From the NCBI RefSeq assembly GCF_001544915.2, contig NZ_FCOE02000045.1, forward strand, positions 1 through 58,321: a stretch of DNA of 58,321 nt, written 5' to 3'. The DNA is from Caballeronia pedi (GTDB taxonomy: Bacteria; Pseudomonadota; Gammaproteobacteria; Burkholderiales; Burkholderiaceae). A model generated the notes under the pieces. That model was given only the letters and a program-made list of their open reading frames with translations, was not told where the DNA came from and searched no databases. How positions within the stretch are numbered: position 1 is the first letter of the stretch; the number at the start of each line of letters is the position of its first letter. Made by a program: the position numbers and the translations under genes. Of this stretch, positions 45,764-54,455 are shown piece by piece.

Positions 45764-46939
45764 ATGGATCTAGACTTCTGGTGGCTGCTCGTCATCCCCA
45801 TCGCCTTCGCGCTGGGATGGATCGCGTCCCGCTATGACCTGAAAACGCTGCTGTCCGAGAATGCGAACCTGCCGCGCTCGTACTTCCGCGGCCTGAATTT
45901 TCTGCTGAACGAACAACATGACAAGGCGATCGATGCGTTCATCGAAGTCGCCAAGCTCGATCCCGAAACCATCGAACTGCACTTCGCGCTCGGCAATCTG
46001 TTTCGCCGGCGTGGCGAAACCGACCGCGCGATCCGCGTGCATCAGAATCTCCTGAGCCGCGCGGATTTGCCGGTCGCCGAGCGCGATCACGCGCTCTATG
46101 AGCTCGGACAGGACTTCCTGAAGGCGGGCCTGCTCGATCGCGCGGAGGAGACGTTCCGTTCGCTCGAAGCGGGCGAGTATTCGCTCGGCGCGCAGCGCGC
46201 CTTGCTCACCATCTACGAAATCGAGAAAGACTGGCCGAAGTCGATCGCGACGGCCGAGCAAATCGAAAAGATGGGTGCGCCGTCCCTGCATATGGAGATC
46301 GCGCATTTTCATTGCGAGCTCGCGCAGGAAGCGTTGCAGCGCAAGAATCCCGAAGGCGCGCGCGCCGAACTGAAGCTCGCGCTGGCGTCGAACCCGGACA
46401 ACGTGCGCGCGACGATTCTCGCCGGCGACGTCGAGGCGGCCGCGGGCAACGTCGACGCCGCGATCGCGCACTGGAAGCGCGTCGAGGCGCAGAACGAAGC
46501 GTATCTGCCGCTCGTCGCCGAAAAGCTGATGAAGGCGTACGCCGCGCTCGGACGCAAGGACGAAGGCGTCGATCTGCTGATCGATTACGCGACCCGCTAT
46601 CCGTCGAACGATCTGCTCGATGTCGCGTACAAGCACGTGCAGGAGTTGCGCGGCCTGGACGCGGCGCATGCGCTCGCGCGCAAGCAGATGGAAAGCGCGC
46701 CGAATCTCGCGGGCATGACGCGTCTGCTCGAAGCCCAGGAAGCGACCGCCGACGAGCCGCGCCGCGGCGAGCTCGAACTGATGCGTAATCTCGTGAAACA
46801 GCGCACCAAGAACCTGCCGCGTTATACGTGTCAAACTTGCGGCTTCCGCGCGCGACTATTCTATTGGCAATGTCCCGGCTGCAGCGGCTGGGAAACATAC
46901 GCGCCGCGGCGCGTCGAGCCGATCACCAGCTCGGTCTGA
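45764..46939 (+). CDS. lapB: Lipopolysaccharide assembly protein B
   Basis: The 391-residue protein is anchored by an N-terminal membrane helix (residues about 4-20, DFWWLLVIPIAFALGWIA). It carries about nine TPR repeats in the cytoplasm and ends in a rubredoxin-like metal site with paired cysteines (CQTCGF ... CPGCSGW). LapB (YciM) directs FtsH to degrade LpxC and so limits lipid A synthesis. All elements needed for that role are visible. The adjacent lapA and the downstream nucleotide-sugar and heptose genes give an envelope-biogenesis context. Confidence 0.96.
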   Translation: MDLDFWWLLVIPIAFALGWIASRYDLKTLLSENANLPRSYFRGLNFLLNEQHDKAIDAFIEVAKLDPETIELHFALGNLFRRRGETDRAIRVHQNLLSRADLPVAERDHALYELGQDFLKAGLLDRAEETFRSLEAGEYSLGAQRALLTIYEIEKDWPKSIATAEQIEKMGAPSLHMEIAHFHCELAQEALQRKNPEGARAELKLALASNPDNVRATILAGDVEAAAGNVDAAIAHWKRVEAQNEAYLPLVAEKLMKAYAALGRKDEGVDLLIDYATRYPSNDLLDVAYKHVQELRGLDAAHALARKQMESAPNLAGMTRLLEAQEATADEPRRGELELMRNLVKQRTKNLPRYTCQTCGFRARLFYWQCPGCSGWETYAPRRVEPITSSV

Positions 46940-47023
46940 ACCCGCGCGCGGCAAGCATGAAATCAGGCGGCGCTCGAACGCGCCGCTTCCGCCACCGGCA
47001 TTTCAGAAACCACCGGAAAGCGT

Positions 47024-48427
47024 ATGAAAGTGACCATCGTCGGCACGGGTTACGTCGGTCTTGTGACCGGCGCGTGCCTTGCCGAAATCGGCAATGACGT
47101 GTTTTGCGTGGATGTCGATCCGCGCAAGATCGAAATTCTCAACAACGGCGGCGTGCCGATCCACGAGCCGGGCCTTCAGGAAATGCTCAAGCGCACGCGC
47201 GCGGCGGGCCGCATCCAGTTTTCCACCGACGTGAAAGCGAGCGTCGAACATGGCGACATCCAGTTCATCGCGGTCGGCACGCCGCCCGACGAAGACGGTT
47301 CCGCCGACTTGCAGTACGTGCTCGCCGCCGCGCGCAACATCGGCAAGTATTCGAACGGCTTCAAGGTGATCGTCGACAAGTCGACAGTGCCGGTCGGCAC
47401 GGCGTTGCAGGTGAAGAAGGTCATCGACGAAGAGTTGAAGGCGCGCGGGCTCGAAGGTTCGGCGAAGCATGGCTTCTCGGTCGTGTCGAATCCGGAATTC
47501 CTGAAGGAAGGCGCGGCGGTCGACGACTTCATGCGACCTGATCGCATCGTGATCGGCATCGACGACGACGATGCAGGCAATCTCGCGCGCGAGAAGATGA
47601 AGCGGCTCTACGTGCCCTTCAACCGCAATCACGAGCGCACGCTCTACATGGACGTGCGCTCCGCCGAATTCACGAAGTACGCCGCCAACGCGATGCTCGC
47701 GACGCGCATCTCGTTCATGAACGATCTGTCGAATCTGGCGGATACCGTTGGCGCGGACATCGAATCGGTGCGGCGCGGCATCGGCTCGGACCCGCGGATC
47801 GGCTATCACTTCCTGTACGCGGGCTGCGGTTACGGCGGCTCGTGCTTCCCGAAGGACGTGCAGGCGCTCGCGCAGACCGCGCGCGAGAACGGTCACACGC
47901 TGCGCGTGCTCGAAGCGGTCGAAGCGGTCAATCACGACCAGAAGGACGTACTCGTCAACAAGATCGTCAGGCGCATGGGCGAAGACCTGCGCGGGCGCAC
48001 GTTCGCCGTGTGGGGCCTCGCGTTCAAGCCCAATACCGACGACATGCGCGAGGCGTCGAGCCGGCGCATCATCGAGGCGCTCTTGCAGCGCGGCGCCACG
48101 GTGCGCGGTTACGATCCCGTTGCACGCGACGAAGCCGAGCGCGTGTTCGCCCTCGACCTCGCGGATCGCCCCGAGGACATCAAGCGTCTGCACTTCGTGA
48201 AGACGCAACAGGACGCGCTGACGGGCGCGGACGCACTCGTCATCGTGACCGAATGGAAGGAATTCAAGAGCCCGGATTTCTGGCACTTGAAGAGCGCGCT
48301 GAAGACGCCGGTGATCTTCGATGGCCGCAATCTGTATGAACCGGAAGCGATGGCCGAAATGGGCATCGACTATTACGCAATAGGACGTCCTCATGTCGAA
48401 CTCGACCGCAACGGCAGCAGCAGCTAA
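47024..48427 (+). CDS. ugd: UDP-glucose 6-dehydrogenase
   Basis: The 467-residue enzyme makes UDP-glucuronate with two NAD+ reductions. Its N-terminal Rossmann motif is MKVTIVGTGYVGLVTGACLA, the middle helical domain includes FTKYAANAMLATRISFMNDLS, and the catalytic nucleophile Cys274 lies in GCGYGGSCFPKD. The C-terminal NAD-binding domain has VWGLAFKPNTDDMREASS. UDP-glucuronate can feed capsule, exopolysaccharide or, via ArnA-type enzymes, aminoarabinose on lipid A. It overlaps hldA by 35 bases in a different frame, implying translational coupling. Confidence 0.96.
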   Translation: MKVTIVGTGYVGLVTGACLAEIGNDVFCVDVDPRKIEILNNGGVPIHEPGLQEMLKRTRAAGRIQFSTDVKASVEHGDIQFIAVGTPPDEDGSADLQYVLAAARNIGKYSNGFKVIVDKSTVPVGTALQVKKVIDEELKARGLEGSAKHGFSVVSNPEFLKEGAAVDDFMRPDRIVIGIDDDDAGNLAREKMKRLYVPFNRNHERTLYMDVRSAEFTKYAANAMLATRISFMNDLSNLADTVGADIESVRRGIGSDPRIGYHFLYAGCGYGGSCFPKDVQALAQTARENGHTLRVLEAVEAVNHDQKDVLVNKIVRRMGEDLRGRTFAVWGLAFKPNTDDMREASSRRIIEALLQRGATVRGYDPVARDEAERVFALDLADRPEDIKRLHFVKTQQDALTGADALVIVTEWKEFKSPDFWHLKSALKTPVIFDGRNLYEPEAMAEMGIDYYAIGRPHVELDRNGSSS

Positions 48428-49367
48428 CGCCGATATTCCCGTCGTGCCGCGCGCGCGCATCTCGGCCGCGCGCGTGCTGGTGGTCGGCGACGTGATGCTC
48501 GACCGCTACTGGTTCGGCGACGTCAACCGCATCTCGCCCGAAGCGCCCGTGCCGGTCGTGCACGTGCAGAGAAAGGAAGACCGGCTCGGCGGAGCTGCGA
48601 ACGTCGCGCGCAACGCGGCGGCGCTCGGCGCGCAGGCGGGCTTGCTCTGTGTCGTCGGTCACGACGAGCCGGGCGAGCGCATCGTCGAGTTGCTCGGCGA
48701 GAGCAAGGTCGCGGGGCATCTCGAACGCGATCCCGAACTGCTCACGACCATCAAGCTGCGCGTGCTGTCGCGCCAGCAGCAACTGCTGCGCGTCGATTTC
48801 GAGAACACGCCGAATCACGAAGTGCTGCACGCGTGTCTCGCGCGCTTCGCGGAACTGCTGCCGCAGCACGATGTGATCCTCATGTCCGACTACGCGAAGG
48901 GCGGCCTCACGCACGTCACGCAGATGATCGCCGACGCGAAGCGCGCGGGAAAGCCCGTGCTCGTCGACCCGAAAGGCGATGACTGGGACCGTTATCGCGG
49001 CGCCACGCTCATCACGCCGAACCGCGCCGAACTGCGCGAAGTGGTCGGCCAGTGGAAGTCGGAGGAAGACTTGCACGAGCGCGTGACGAAGCTGCGCGCC
49101 GAGCTCGATTTCTCGGCGCTGCTGCTCACGCGCTCCGAAGAAGGCATGACGCTCTTCACCGAGAGCCAGGTGCTGCATACCTCGGCCGAAGCACGCGAAG
49201 TGTATGATGTCTCGGGCGCGGGCGACACCGTCATCGCAACGGTCGCGACCATGCTGGGCGCGGGTGTGCCGCTCGTCGACTCGATCGTCTATGCGAACCG
49301 CGCCGCGGGCATCGTCGTAGGCAAGCTCGGCACCGCGACCGTCGACTACAACGAACTCTTCGCCTGA
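48393..49367 (+). CDS. hldA: D-glycero-beta-D-manno-heptose-7-phosphate kinase
   Basis: The 324-residue PfkB/ribokinase-fold kinase adds the 1-phosphate to heptose 7-phosphate in ADP-heptose synthesis. The family signature appears as VVGDVMLDRYWFGDVNRISPEAPVPV (RfaE domain I) and the catalytic DVSGAGDTVIA (residues about 270-280). It lacks the fused nucleotidyltransferase domain of E. coli HldE, so a separate hldC/rfaE2 is expected elsewhere. The start lies inside ugd and hldD follows 19 bases after the stop. A short Ala/Thr-rich lead of about 20 residues precedes the fold. Confidence 0.94.
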   Translation: MSNSTATAAAANADIPVVPRARISAARVLVVGDVMLDRYWFGDVNRISPEAPVPVVHVQRKEDRLGGAANVARNAAALGAQAGLLCVVGHDEPGERIVELLGESKVAGHLERDPELLTTIKLRVLSRQQQLLRVDFENTPNHEVLHACLARFAELLPQHDVILMSDYAKGGLTHVTQMIADAKRAGKPVLVDPKGDDWDRYRGATLITPNRAELREVVGQWKSEEDLHERVTKLRAELDFSALLLTRSEEGMTLFTESQVLHTSAEAREVYDVSGAGDTVIATVATMLGAGVPLVDSIVYANRAAGIVVGKLGTATVDYNELFA

Positions 49368-49386
49368 CCTTACCTGATACTTCGCC

Positions 49387-50379
49387 ATGACCATCATCGT
49401 TACCGGTGCTGCCGGGTTCATCGGCAGCAATATCGTCAAGGCGCTCAACGAGCGCGGCGAGCAACGCGTGATCGCGGTGGACAACCTCACGCGCGCCGAC
49501 AAGTTCAAGAATCTCGTCGATTGCGAGATCGACGATTACCTCGACAAGACCGAGTTCGTCGAACGTTTTGCGCGCGGCGATTTCGGCAAAGTGCGCGCGG
49601 TGTTTCATGAAGGCGCCTGTTCGGACACGATGGAAACCGACGGCCGCTACATGATGGACAACAACTTCCGCTACAGCCGCGACGTGATGGACGCGTGCCT
49701 CGCACAGGGCGCGCAGTTCCTCTACGCATCGTCGGCGGCGACGTACGGCGGGTCGAGCCGCTTCGTCGAAGAGCGCGAAGTCGAGAAGCCGCTCAACGTC
49801 TACGGCTATTCGAAATTCCTGTTCGATCAGATCGTGCGTCAGGTGTTGCCGAAGGCGCAGAGCCAGATCGCCGGCTTTCGCTACTTCAACGTGTACGGCC
49901 CGCGCGAGACGCACAAGGGCCGCATGGCGTCGGTCGCCTTCCATAACTTCAACCAGTTCCGCTCGGAGGGCAAGGTCAAGCTCTTCGGCGAATACAACGG
50001 CTATGCCGCGGGCGAGCAGACGCGCGATTTCATCTCGGTCGACGATGTGGTGAAGGTGAACCTGTTCTTCTTCGATCATCCGGAGAAGTCGGGCATCTTC
50101 AATCTCGGCACCGGGCGCGCCCAGCCGTTCAACGATATCGCGTCGACGGTGGTGAACTCGCTGCGCGCGCTCGATGGCGAAGCGGCGCTGTCGCTCGCCG
50201 AACTCGTGCAGCGCGGGCTCATCGAGTACATTCCGTTCCCCGACGCACTGCGCGGCAAGTATCAATGCTTCACGCAGGCGGACCAGTCGCGCCTGCGCGC
50301 GGCGGGTTACGACGCACCGTTTCTGACGGTTCAGGAAGGCGTCGATCGCTACGTGCGTTGGCTATTCGGCCAGCTATAA
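49387..50379 (+). CDS. hldD: ADP-L-glycero-D-manno-heptose 6-epimerase
   Basis: The 330-residue extended SDR epimerises ADP-heptose at C6, giving the LPS inner-core donor. TGAAGFIGSN at residues 6-15 binds NADP. The catalytic Tyr/Lys pair is in VYGYSKFLFDQ, with SAATYGG before it. FRYFNVYGPRETHKG and SVAFHNFNQF are HldD-specific. Together with HldA it completes much of the ADP-heptose route in one transcript. Confidence 0.97.
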   Translation: MTIIVTGAAGFIGSNIVKALNERGEQRVIAVDNLTRADKFKNLVDCEIDDYLDKTEFVERFARGDFGKVRAVFHEGACSDTMETDGRYMMDNNFRYSRDVMDACLAQGAQFLYASSAATYGGSSRFVEEREVEKPLNVYGYSKFLFDQIVRQVLPKAQSQIAGFRYFNVYGPRETHKGRMASVAFHNFNQFRSEGKVKLFGEYNGYAAGEQTRDFISVDDVVKVNLFFFDHPEKSGIFNLGTGRAQPFNDIASTVVNSLRALDGEAALSLAELVQRGLIEYIPFPDALRGKYQCFTQADQSRLRAAGYDAPFLTVQEGVDRYVRWLFGQL

Positions 50380-50453
50380 ACGCGTTTCGAGTCTCTCTAA
50401 ACTGGGTCTCACGGTTGGCGCCGTTGCCAGCCGTTCCTCACGGAGACTCAGTC

Positions 50454-50825
50454 ATGTTCAAGCAAGCACTTTCGTCGATCGCCGCCTTCGCGCTCATCTT
50501 TTCCCTCGGTAGCGCGTTTGCGGCCGTCGACGTCAACACCGCCAATTCCGACGCGCTGCGCGGCGTCAAGGGCATCGGTCCGGCCAAGGCGAAAGCCATT
50601 CTCGACGAACGTCAGGCGCATGGCCCCTTCAAGGACGCCAGCGATCTCAGCACGCGCGTGAAAGGCATGGGCGGCAAGACCGTTCAGCGTCTCGAAGCGG
50701 AAGGGCTGACGATCGGCGCTTCCGCCAAAACCGCCGCCGCCGCACCGCCGGGCGCTGCGAACCCGGCGGTCGCGACGCAGGTTTCGGCGTCCGCGTCGTC
50801 CAAACCCGTCGTCGTGAAGAAATAA
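50454..50825 (+). CDS. ComEA-like helix-hairpin-helix exported protein
   Basis: The start at 50454 (MFKQALSSIAAFALIFSLGSAFA) gives a signal peptide; the longer frame overlaps hldD. The 123-residue protein has two helix-hairpin-helix motifs (VDVNTANSDALRGVKGIGPAKAKAI; FKDASDLSTRVKGMGGKTVQRLEAEGL) of the ComEA type, which bind double-stranded DNA without sequence specificity. An Ala/Pro/Lys-rich tail follows. Homologues act in DNA uptake or are called exported competence proteins; in this position the role is unproven. A terminator at 50898-50929 follows. Confidence 0.87.
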   Translation: MFKQALSSIAAFALIFSLGSAFAAVDVNTANSDALRGVKGIGPAKAKAILDERQAHGPFKDASDLSTRVKGMGGKTVQRLEAEGLTIGASAKTAAAAPPGAANPAVATQVSASASSKPVVVKK

Positions 50826-50897
50826 GGGACGACGCCACGGCGCGCCGGCGTGCCCGGCGCGTCAACGATCTCCTTCAGTCTTCGGAAGTGTTGGGCT

Positions 50898-50929
50898 CCC
50901 CCGTGGACGGTCTGCCTGCGGGGGTTTTT
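50898..50929 (+). terminator. Rho-independent terminator after the comEA-like gene
   Basis: cccccg (50898-50903) pairs with cggggg (50919-50924), followed by five T residues. It closes the lapA-to-comEA block. Confidence 0.8.
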
Positions 50930-51005
50930 GCATGTGCGTGCGTGGCCGCGCGCGGCATTCCATCCGCGCATCAGGGGTGCGCCGGCGTCGACGGGACCGC
51001 TGGGC

Positions 51006-51011
51006 TACAAT
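51006..51011 (+). promoter_or_regulatory. Candidate -10 element of cysM
   Basis: TACAAT lies 70 bases before the cysM start and after the preceding terminator. No convincing -35 hexamer was found at standard spacing. Confidence 0.4.
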
Positions 51012-51080
51012 CGAAGCATTCTCATATCAAAAATCCGGCGGCGGGCGCGTCCTGCCGCGGGAATCGAATCCGCTCCGCAT

Positions 51081-51983
51081 ATGGCTTACATGACTATCGA
51101 AGACACGATCGGCAACACGCCGCTCGTGCAGCTCGTCCGCGTCGTGGACGACGAAATCCGCAGCCGCAACAACGTCGTGCTGGGCAAGCTGGAAGGCAAC
51201 AATCCGGCGGGCTCGGTGAAGGACCGTCCGGCTTTGTCGATGATCAGGAAAGCTGAAGAGCGCGGCCGCATCAAGCCGGGCGACACGCTGATCGAAGCGA
51301 CGAGCGGCAATACCGGCATCGCGCTCGCGATGGCCGCCGCGATGCGCGGCTACAAGATGGTGCTGCTGATGCCCGAAGATCTTTCCGTCGAGCGCCGCCA
51401 GAGCATGGCCGCGTATGGCGCGGAGATCGTGCTGACGCCGGTGACGGGCGGCATGGAGTACGCGCGCGATCTCGCCGATCAGATGCAGCGCGATGGCAAA
51501 GGCATCATCCTCGACCAGTTCGCGAATCCCGACAATCCGCTCGCGCATTACGAAGGCACCGGCCCCGAACTGTGGCGTCAGACCGAAGGCCGCCTCACGC
51601 ACTTCGTCTCGTCGATGGGCACGACCGGCACGATCATGGGCGTGTCGAAATACCTGAAAGAGCAGGACCAGAAGATCGAGATCATCGGTGCGCAGCCGGA
51701 AGAGGGCTCGCGCATTCCGGGCATCCGCAAGTGGCCGGAAGCGTATCTGCCGAAGATCTTCGATCGCAGCCGGGTCGACCGCGTGGAGAACGTGAGTCAG
51801 GCGGCGTCCGAGGCGATGGCGCGGCGCCTCGCATCGGTCGAAGGCATTTTCGCGGGCATCTCGTCGGGCGGCGCGTGCGAAGTCGCACTGCGTATCGCGC
51901 GTCAGGTGGAGAACGCGACGATCGTGTTCATCGTCTGCGATCGCGGCGATCGTTATCTGTCGACGGGCGTGTTTCCGGCGTGA
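51081..51983 (+). CDS. cysM: Cysteine synthase B
   Basis: The start at 51081 (MAYMTIEDTIGNTPLVQLVR) matches the family, which the longer frame does not. The 300-residue PLP enzyme makes cysteine from O-acetylserine and sulfide or thiosulfate. The PLP lysine is Lys47 in NNPAGSVKDR. The asparagine/threonine loop is EATSGNTGIALAMAAAM and the phosphate-binding loop SSMGTTGTIMGVS. CysM is distinguished from CysK by length near 300 and by PEEGSRIPGIRKWP. A GC hairpin at 52015-52030 follows. Confidence 0.95.
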   Translation: MAYMTIEDTIGNTPLVQLVRVVDDEIRSRNNVVLGKLEGNNPAGSVKDRPALSMIRKAEERGRIKPGDTLIEATSGNTGIALAMAAAMRGYKMVLLMPEDLSVERRQSMAAYGAEIVLTPVTGGMEYARDLADQMQRDGKGIILDQFANPDNPLAHYEGTGPELWRQTEGRLTHFVSSMGTTGTIMGVSKYLKEQDQKIEIIGAQPEEGSRIPGIRKWPEAYLPKIFDRSRVDRVENVSQAASEAMARRLASVEGIFAGISSGGACEVALRIARQVENATIVFIVCDRGDRYLSTGVFPA

Positions 51984-52010
51984 TGTTGCGGCCTTTGCCC
52001 ACGCAATGAA

Positions 52011-52030
52011 AAAGCCCCGGCGTGCCGGGG
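52011..52030 (-). terminator. Terminator for the leftward HEPN/MNT pair
   Basis: ccccgg (52015-52020) pairs with ccgggg (52025-52030), with an A run just before it that supplies a T tract on the minus strand. It could also end the rightward cysM transcript. Confidence 0.7.
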
Positions 52031-52089
52031 TTGCCGTTCAGCCAGGCAGAGCGTCTGCCTTCTCGCCAAAATTTCGACCTATTCAAGCT

Positions 52090-52521
52090 CTACGGACGGG
52101 GCGCGCTGCCGACTTTTTCTGCCGGTCCCGATGCGTCAATCTGGAAGTCGGCCTGTAACGCCTGAAGGAACAAGCGCGACTGTTCGACGACCCACGTTGC
52201 CAGTTCCAGGTCCACGCTGTCGCCGGTATAGTCAGCCGCCTGGCGGATTTCCTGTGCGCGGTTCAGTGTGCGGCCCCAATCAGGCAGTACCCGACCGGTC
52301 TTGACAAGATGCAAGCCGAATGCCGCAATCACGCCGTTGTGCGTTCGCACGACATTCGGATCGACCGGCGCGCCAGAGGCGAGCAACGCGGCGCGTGCAG
52401 CATCGAACATGGCGTAATAGGCGCGGTTGCACGCTCCGTTAATGTCACCGTCATCGAGCAGCAAGGCCGCCGAGGACGACGCGCGGATAGCCTTCGTCAA
52501 CAGATCGCGGACGCTCAGCAC
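52090..52521 (-). CDS. HEPN-domain protein (PF05168/UPF0332-like)
   Basis: The 143-residue all-helical protein starts with GTG at 52521, overlapping the MNT gene stop (GTGCTGA), so translation is coupled. The family core is seen as GACNRAYYAMFDAARAALLASG (about 29-50), RTHNGVIAAFGLHLVKTG (59-76) and IRQAADY (92-98). HEPN proteins of this type pair with MNT nucleotidyltransferases as toxin-antitoxin or nucleotide-modifying modules. The classical RNase motif R-x4-6-H is not evident: R93 is followed by Asp-Tyr. RNase activity is therefore uncertain. It is an insertion relative to the conserved backbone around cysM. Confidence 0.87.
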   Translation of the reverse strand: MLSVRDLLTKAIRASSSAALLLDDGDINGACNRAYYAMFDAARAALLASGAPVDPNVVRTHNGVIAAFGLHLVKTGRVLPDWGRTLNRAQEIRQAADYTGDSVDLELATWVVEQSRLFLQALQADFQIDASGPAEKVGSAPRP

Positions 52522-52871
52522 AGGCGAACTCCGTCACTTTCGATATTACGTAGAAGCGCCGGGTTGGAATACGACTCCGGGCGCGCCCATTCGTCTTCCC
52601 AGACAGGAAGGGGCTGCACCAGGATTCCCGTCTCCAGCAATACGTCAAACGCCATGTCGGCCATCATTAGTTTGGCCACCATGAACTGGCCGCGTGGTCC
52701 GGGCAGGACGACCGCGATATCGGCGTCGCTGTCCGGGCGGAAGCTGCCTTTAGCGCGACTGCCAAAGAGAATGGCTCCCTTGACCGGAAAGGCTTTCGTG
52801 GCTCTGTCCAGAAAAGCAAATGCCGTCTTCCTTGTATCGGCATCGATGGGATGTTCAGTCAGGGTGTGCAT
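52515..52871 (-). CDS. MNT-type nucleotidyltransferase domain protein
   Basis: The ATG at 52871 was preferred over an upstream GTG (52901) because GAGG lies eight bases before it. The 118-residue protein has the minimal nucleotidyltransferase signature GSRAKGSFRPDSDADIAVV, the GS(x)10DxD metal-binding site. Its partner is the HEPN gene, overlapping by 7 bases. In characterised pairs MNT proteins inactivate HEPN toxins by nucleotide transfer. The order here is MNT first, HEPN second. The module likely spread horizontally, though no mobile-element remnants border it. Confidence 0.88.
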   Translation of the reverse strand: MHTLTEHPIDADTRKTAFAFLDRATKAFPVKGAILFGSRAKGSFRPDSDADIAVVLPGPRGQFMVAKLMMADMAFDVLLETGILVQPLPVWEDEWARPESYSNPALLRNIESDGVRLC

Positions 52872-52995
52872 GCGTGTCGCCTCACGTTCAATCACGCTCA
52901 CTGAGCATCATATGTCACGACGATCATTGGCGCGCACCAGTGTCCAACGCTATGAACGGCATGACGGGTGGCGCCCTTTCAGTGCAAACACGGTG

Positions 52996-54156
52996 TTACT
53001 GCGTATCGCCCGCCATCATGCGCGCCTTCACCGCTTCGCCGAGCTGATACACCGCGAGCGCATAGAAGAAGCTGCGGTTGTAGCGCGTGAGCACGTAGAA
53101 GTTCTTCAGCCCGAGCGTGTACTCGGTCGCGCGGCCGGGCGTCGGCAGATCGACGACGGTGAGCGGCGTCGCCGCCTGAGCCTCGACGTTCAGTCCCGGC
53201 TCATTGAGCAGCATGCCGGCCTTCGTCAATTGCGCGAGCGACCATTTCGGTTCCGGCGCACCGTCGGCGGCGGCCTGTGCGATGCCCTGGCTGCCGACAT
53301 CGCCGGCGATCCGCCACACGACCGGACGGCCCGGCTCCCACCCGTTCTGCTTCAGATAGTTCGCGACGCTGCCGATGGCGTCCGCCGGGCTCGTGCGCAG
53401 ATCGATGCGGCTGTTGCCGTCGTAATCGACCGCGTATTGCACGATGCTGCTCGGCAAAAACTGTGGAATGCCGATCGCGCCGGTGTACGAACCGAGCACG
53501 GTCGTCGGATCGATCTGCGCATCGCGCGTCCACACGAGCAGGTCTTCCAGGTTCTTGCGAAAGGTCGCCATGCGCTCGACGCGGTTCGGCGTGTTCGGGT
53601 AATCGAAGGTGAGCGTGGTCAGCGCGTCGAGCGCGCGGAAGTTGCCCATGTACTTCCCGTAGATCGTCTCCACGCCGATGATCCCGACGATCACCTCGGG
53701 CGGCACGCCGAATTGCTCGGAAGCGCGCTGCAGCGTGGCCTGATTCGCGCGCCAGAACTTCACGCCCGCATTGATGCGCACCGGCTCGATGAAGCGCGAC
53801 TGATACGCGCGCCAGTTCTTGGCCTGCGGCGTGGGCGATGGCAGAACCAGTTTCGCCGCCGTCGCCGAATAGCTCACGCGGGCGAACAGGTCGTGCAGCG
53901 CGGACGAATCGAAGTCGTAGCGCGCGACCATGTCGTTGATGAACGCTTCGACATTCGGGTTGTTCGCGTAACGCTGCGGCACGATCTCTTCTTCGAACAT
54001 CTGCCCTTGCGGCGTCGCGGCCTGCGGCTGCTGCGACTGCGCAAAGACACTGTTGCCGGAGAGAAAGCCGAGCGCGCAGACGAGGGAGGCGATGAGTGCG
54101 CGCTTTGCCGGCTTGAATGAGGCCGTGAAGTCGAACGGAGCAAACTGGAAAGTCAT
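52996..54156 (-). CDS. mltB: Lytic murein transglycosylase B
   Basis: The 386-residue exported family 3 transglycosylase cleaves the glycan backbone of peptidoglycan, making 1,6-anhydromuramyl ends. The signal peptide region is about residues 18-40, ending NSVFAQ; no lipobox cysteine follows, so it may be periplasmic rather than a lipoprotein like E. coli MltB. The catalytic Glu163 lies in IIGVETIYGKYMGNF. The substrate-binding YTGAIGIPQFLPSS and DYDGNSRIDLRTSPADAIGSVANYL segments are intact. The gene faces the MNT module across 120 bases. Confidence 0.94.
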   Translation of the reverse strand: MTFQFAPFDFTASFKPAKRALIASLVCALGFLSGNSVFAQSQQPQAATPQGQMFEEEIVPQRYANNPNVEAFINDMVARYDFDSSALHDLFARVSYSATAAKLVLPSPTPQAKNWRAYQSRFIEPVRINAGVKFWRANQATLQRASEQFGVPPEVIVGIIGVETIYGKYMGNFRALDALTTLTFDYPNTPNRVERMATFRKNLEDLLVWTRDAQIDPTTVLGSYTGAIGIPQFLPSSIVQYAVDYDGNSRIDLRTSPADAIGSVANYLKQNGWEPGRPVVWRIAGDVGSQGIAQAAADGAPEPKWSLAQLTKAGMLLNEPGLNVEAQAATPLTVVDLPTPGRATEYTLGLKNFYVLTRYNRSFFYALAVYQLGEAVKARMMAGDTQ

Positions 54157-54455
54157 AGTGTGCGTGGTTGGGGGCGGTTGGGGCGATGCCGGATGCGCGT
54201 GCGGTCAAAACGCCGGAAGTTGAATCGATCCGAAACGATCTGCAACGATTCTCAACAGAACGCAACGCGCAACCGCTCGGCCGGCAAGGCGTCGGGGCAG
54301 TATAACCGACGCCTTGCGCCCATACTGCCCGCGTGCCGGGGCGAGGGCGGCCGTGCCGAACGGTGTGGTAACTTAACGTCAAATGCGCGACGCGTGGTCG
54401 CGTATGACGAAAAAACACGAGACGAGAGCCGACGAAAGCGGCATTGCGAGACATC

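Noticed and set aside
52090..52521. Canonical HEPN RNase toxin
   Set aside because: The R-x4-6-H catalytic motif was searched for and not found, so only the domain family is called.
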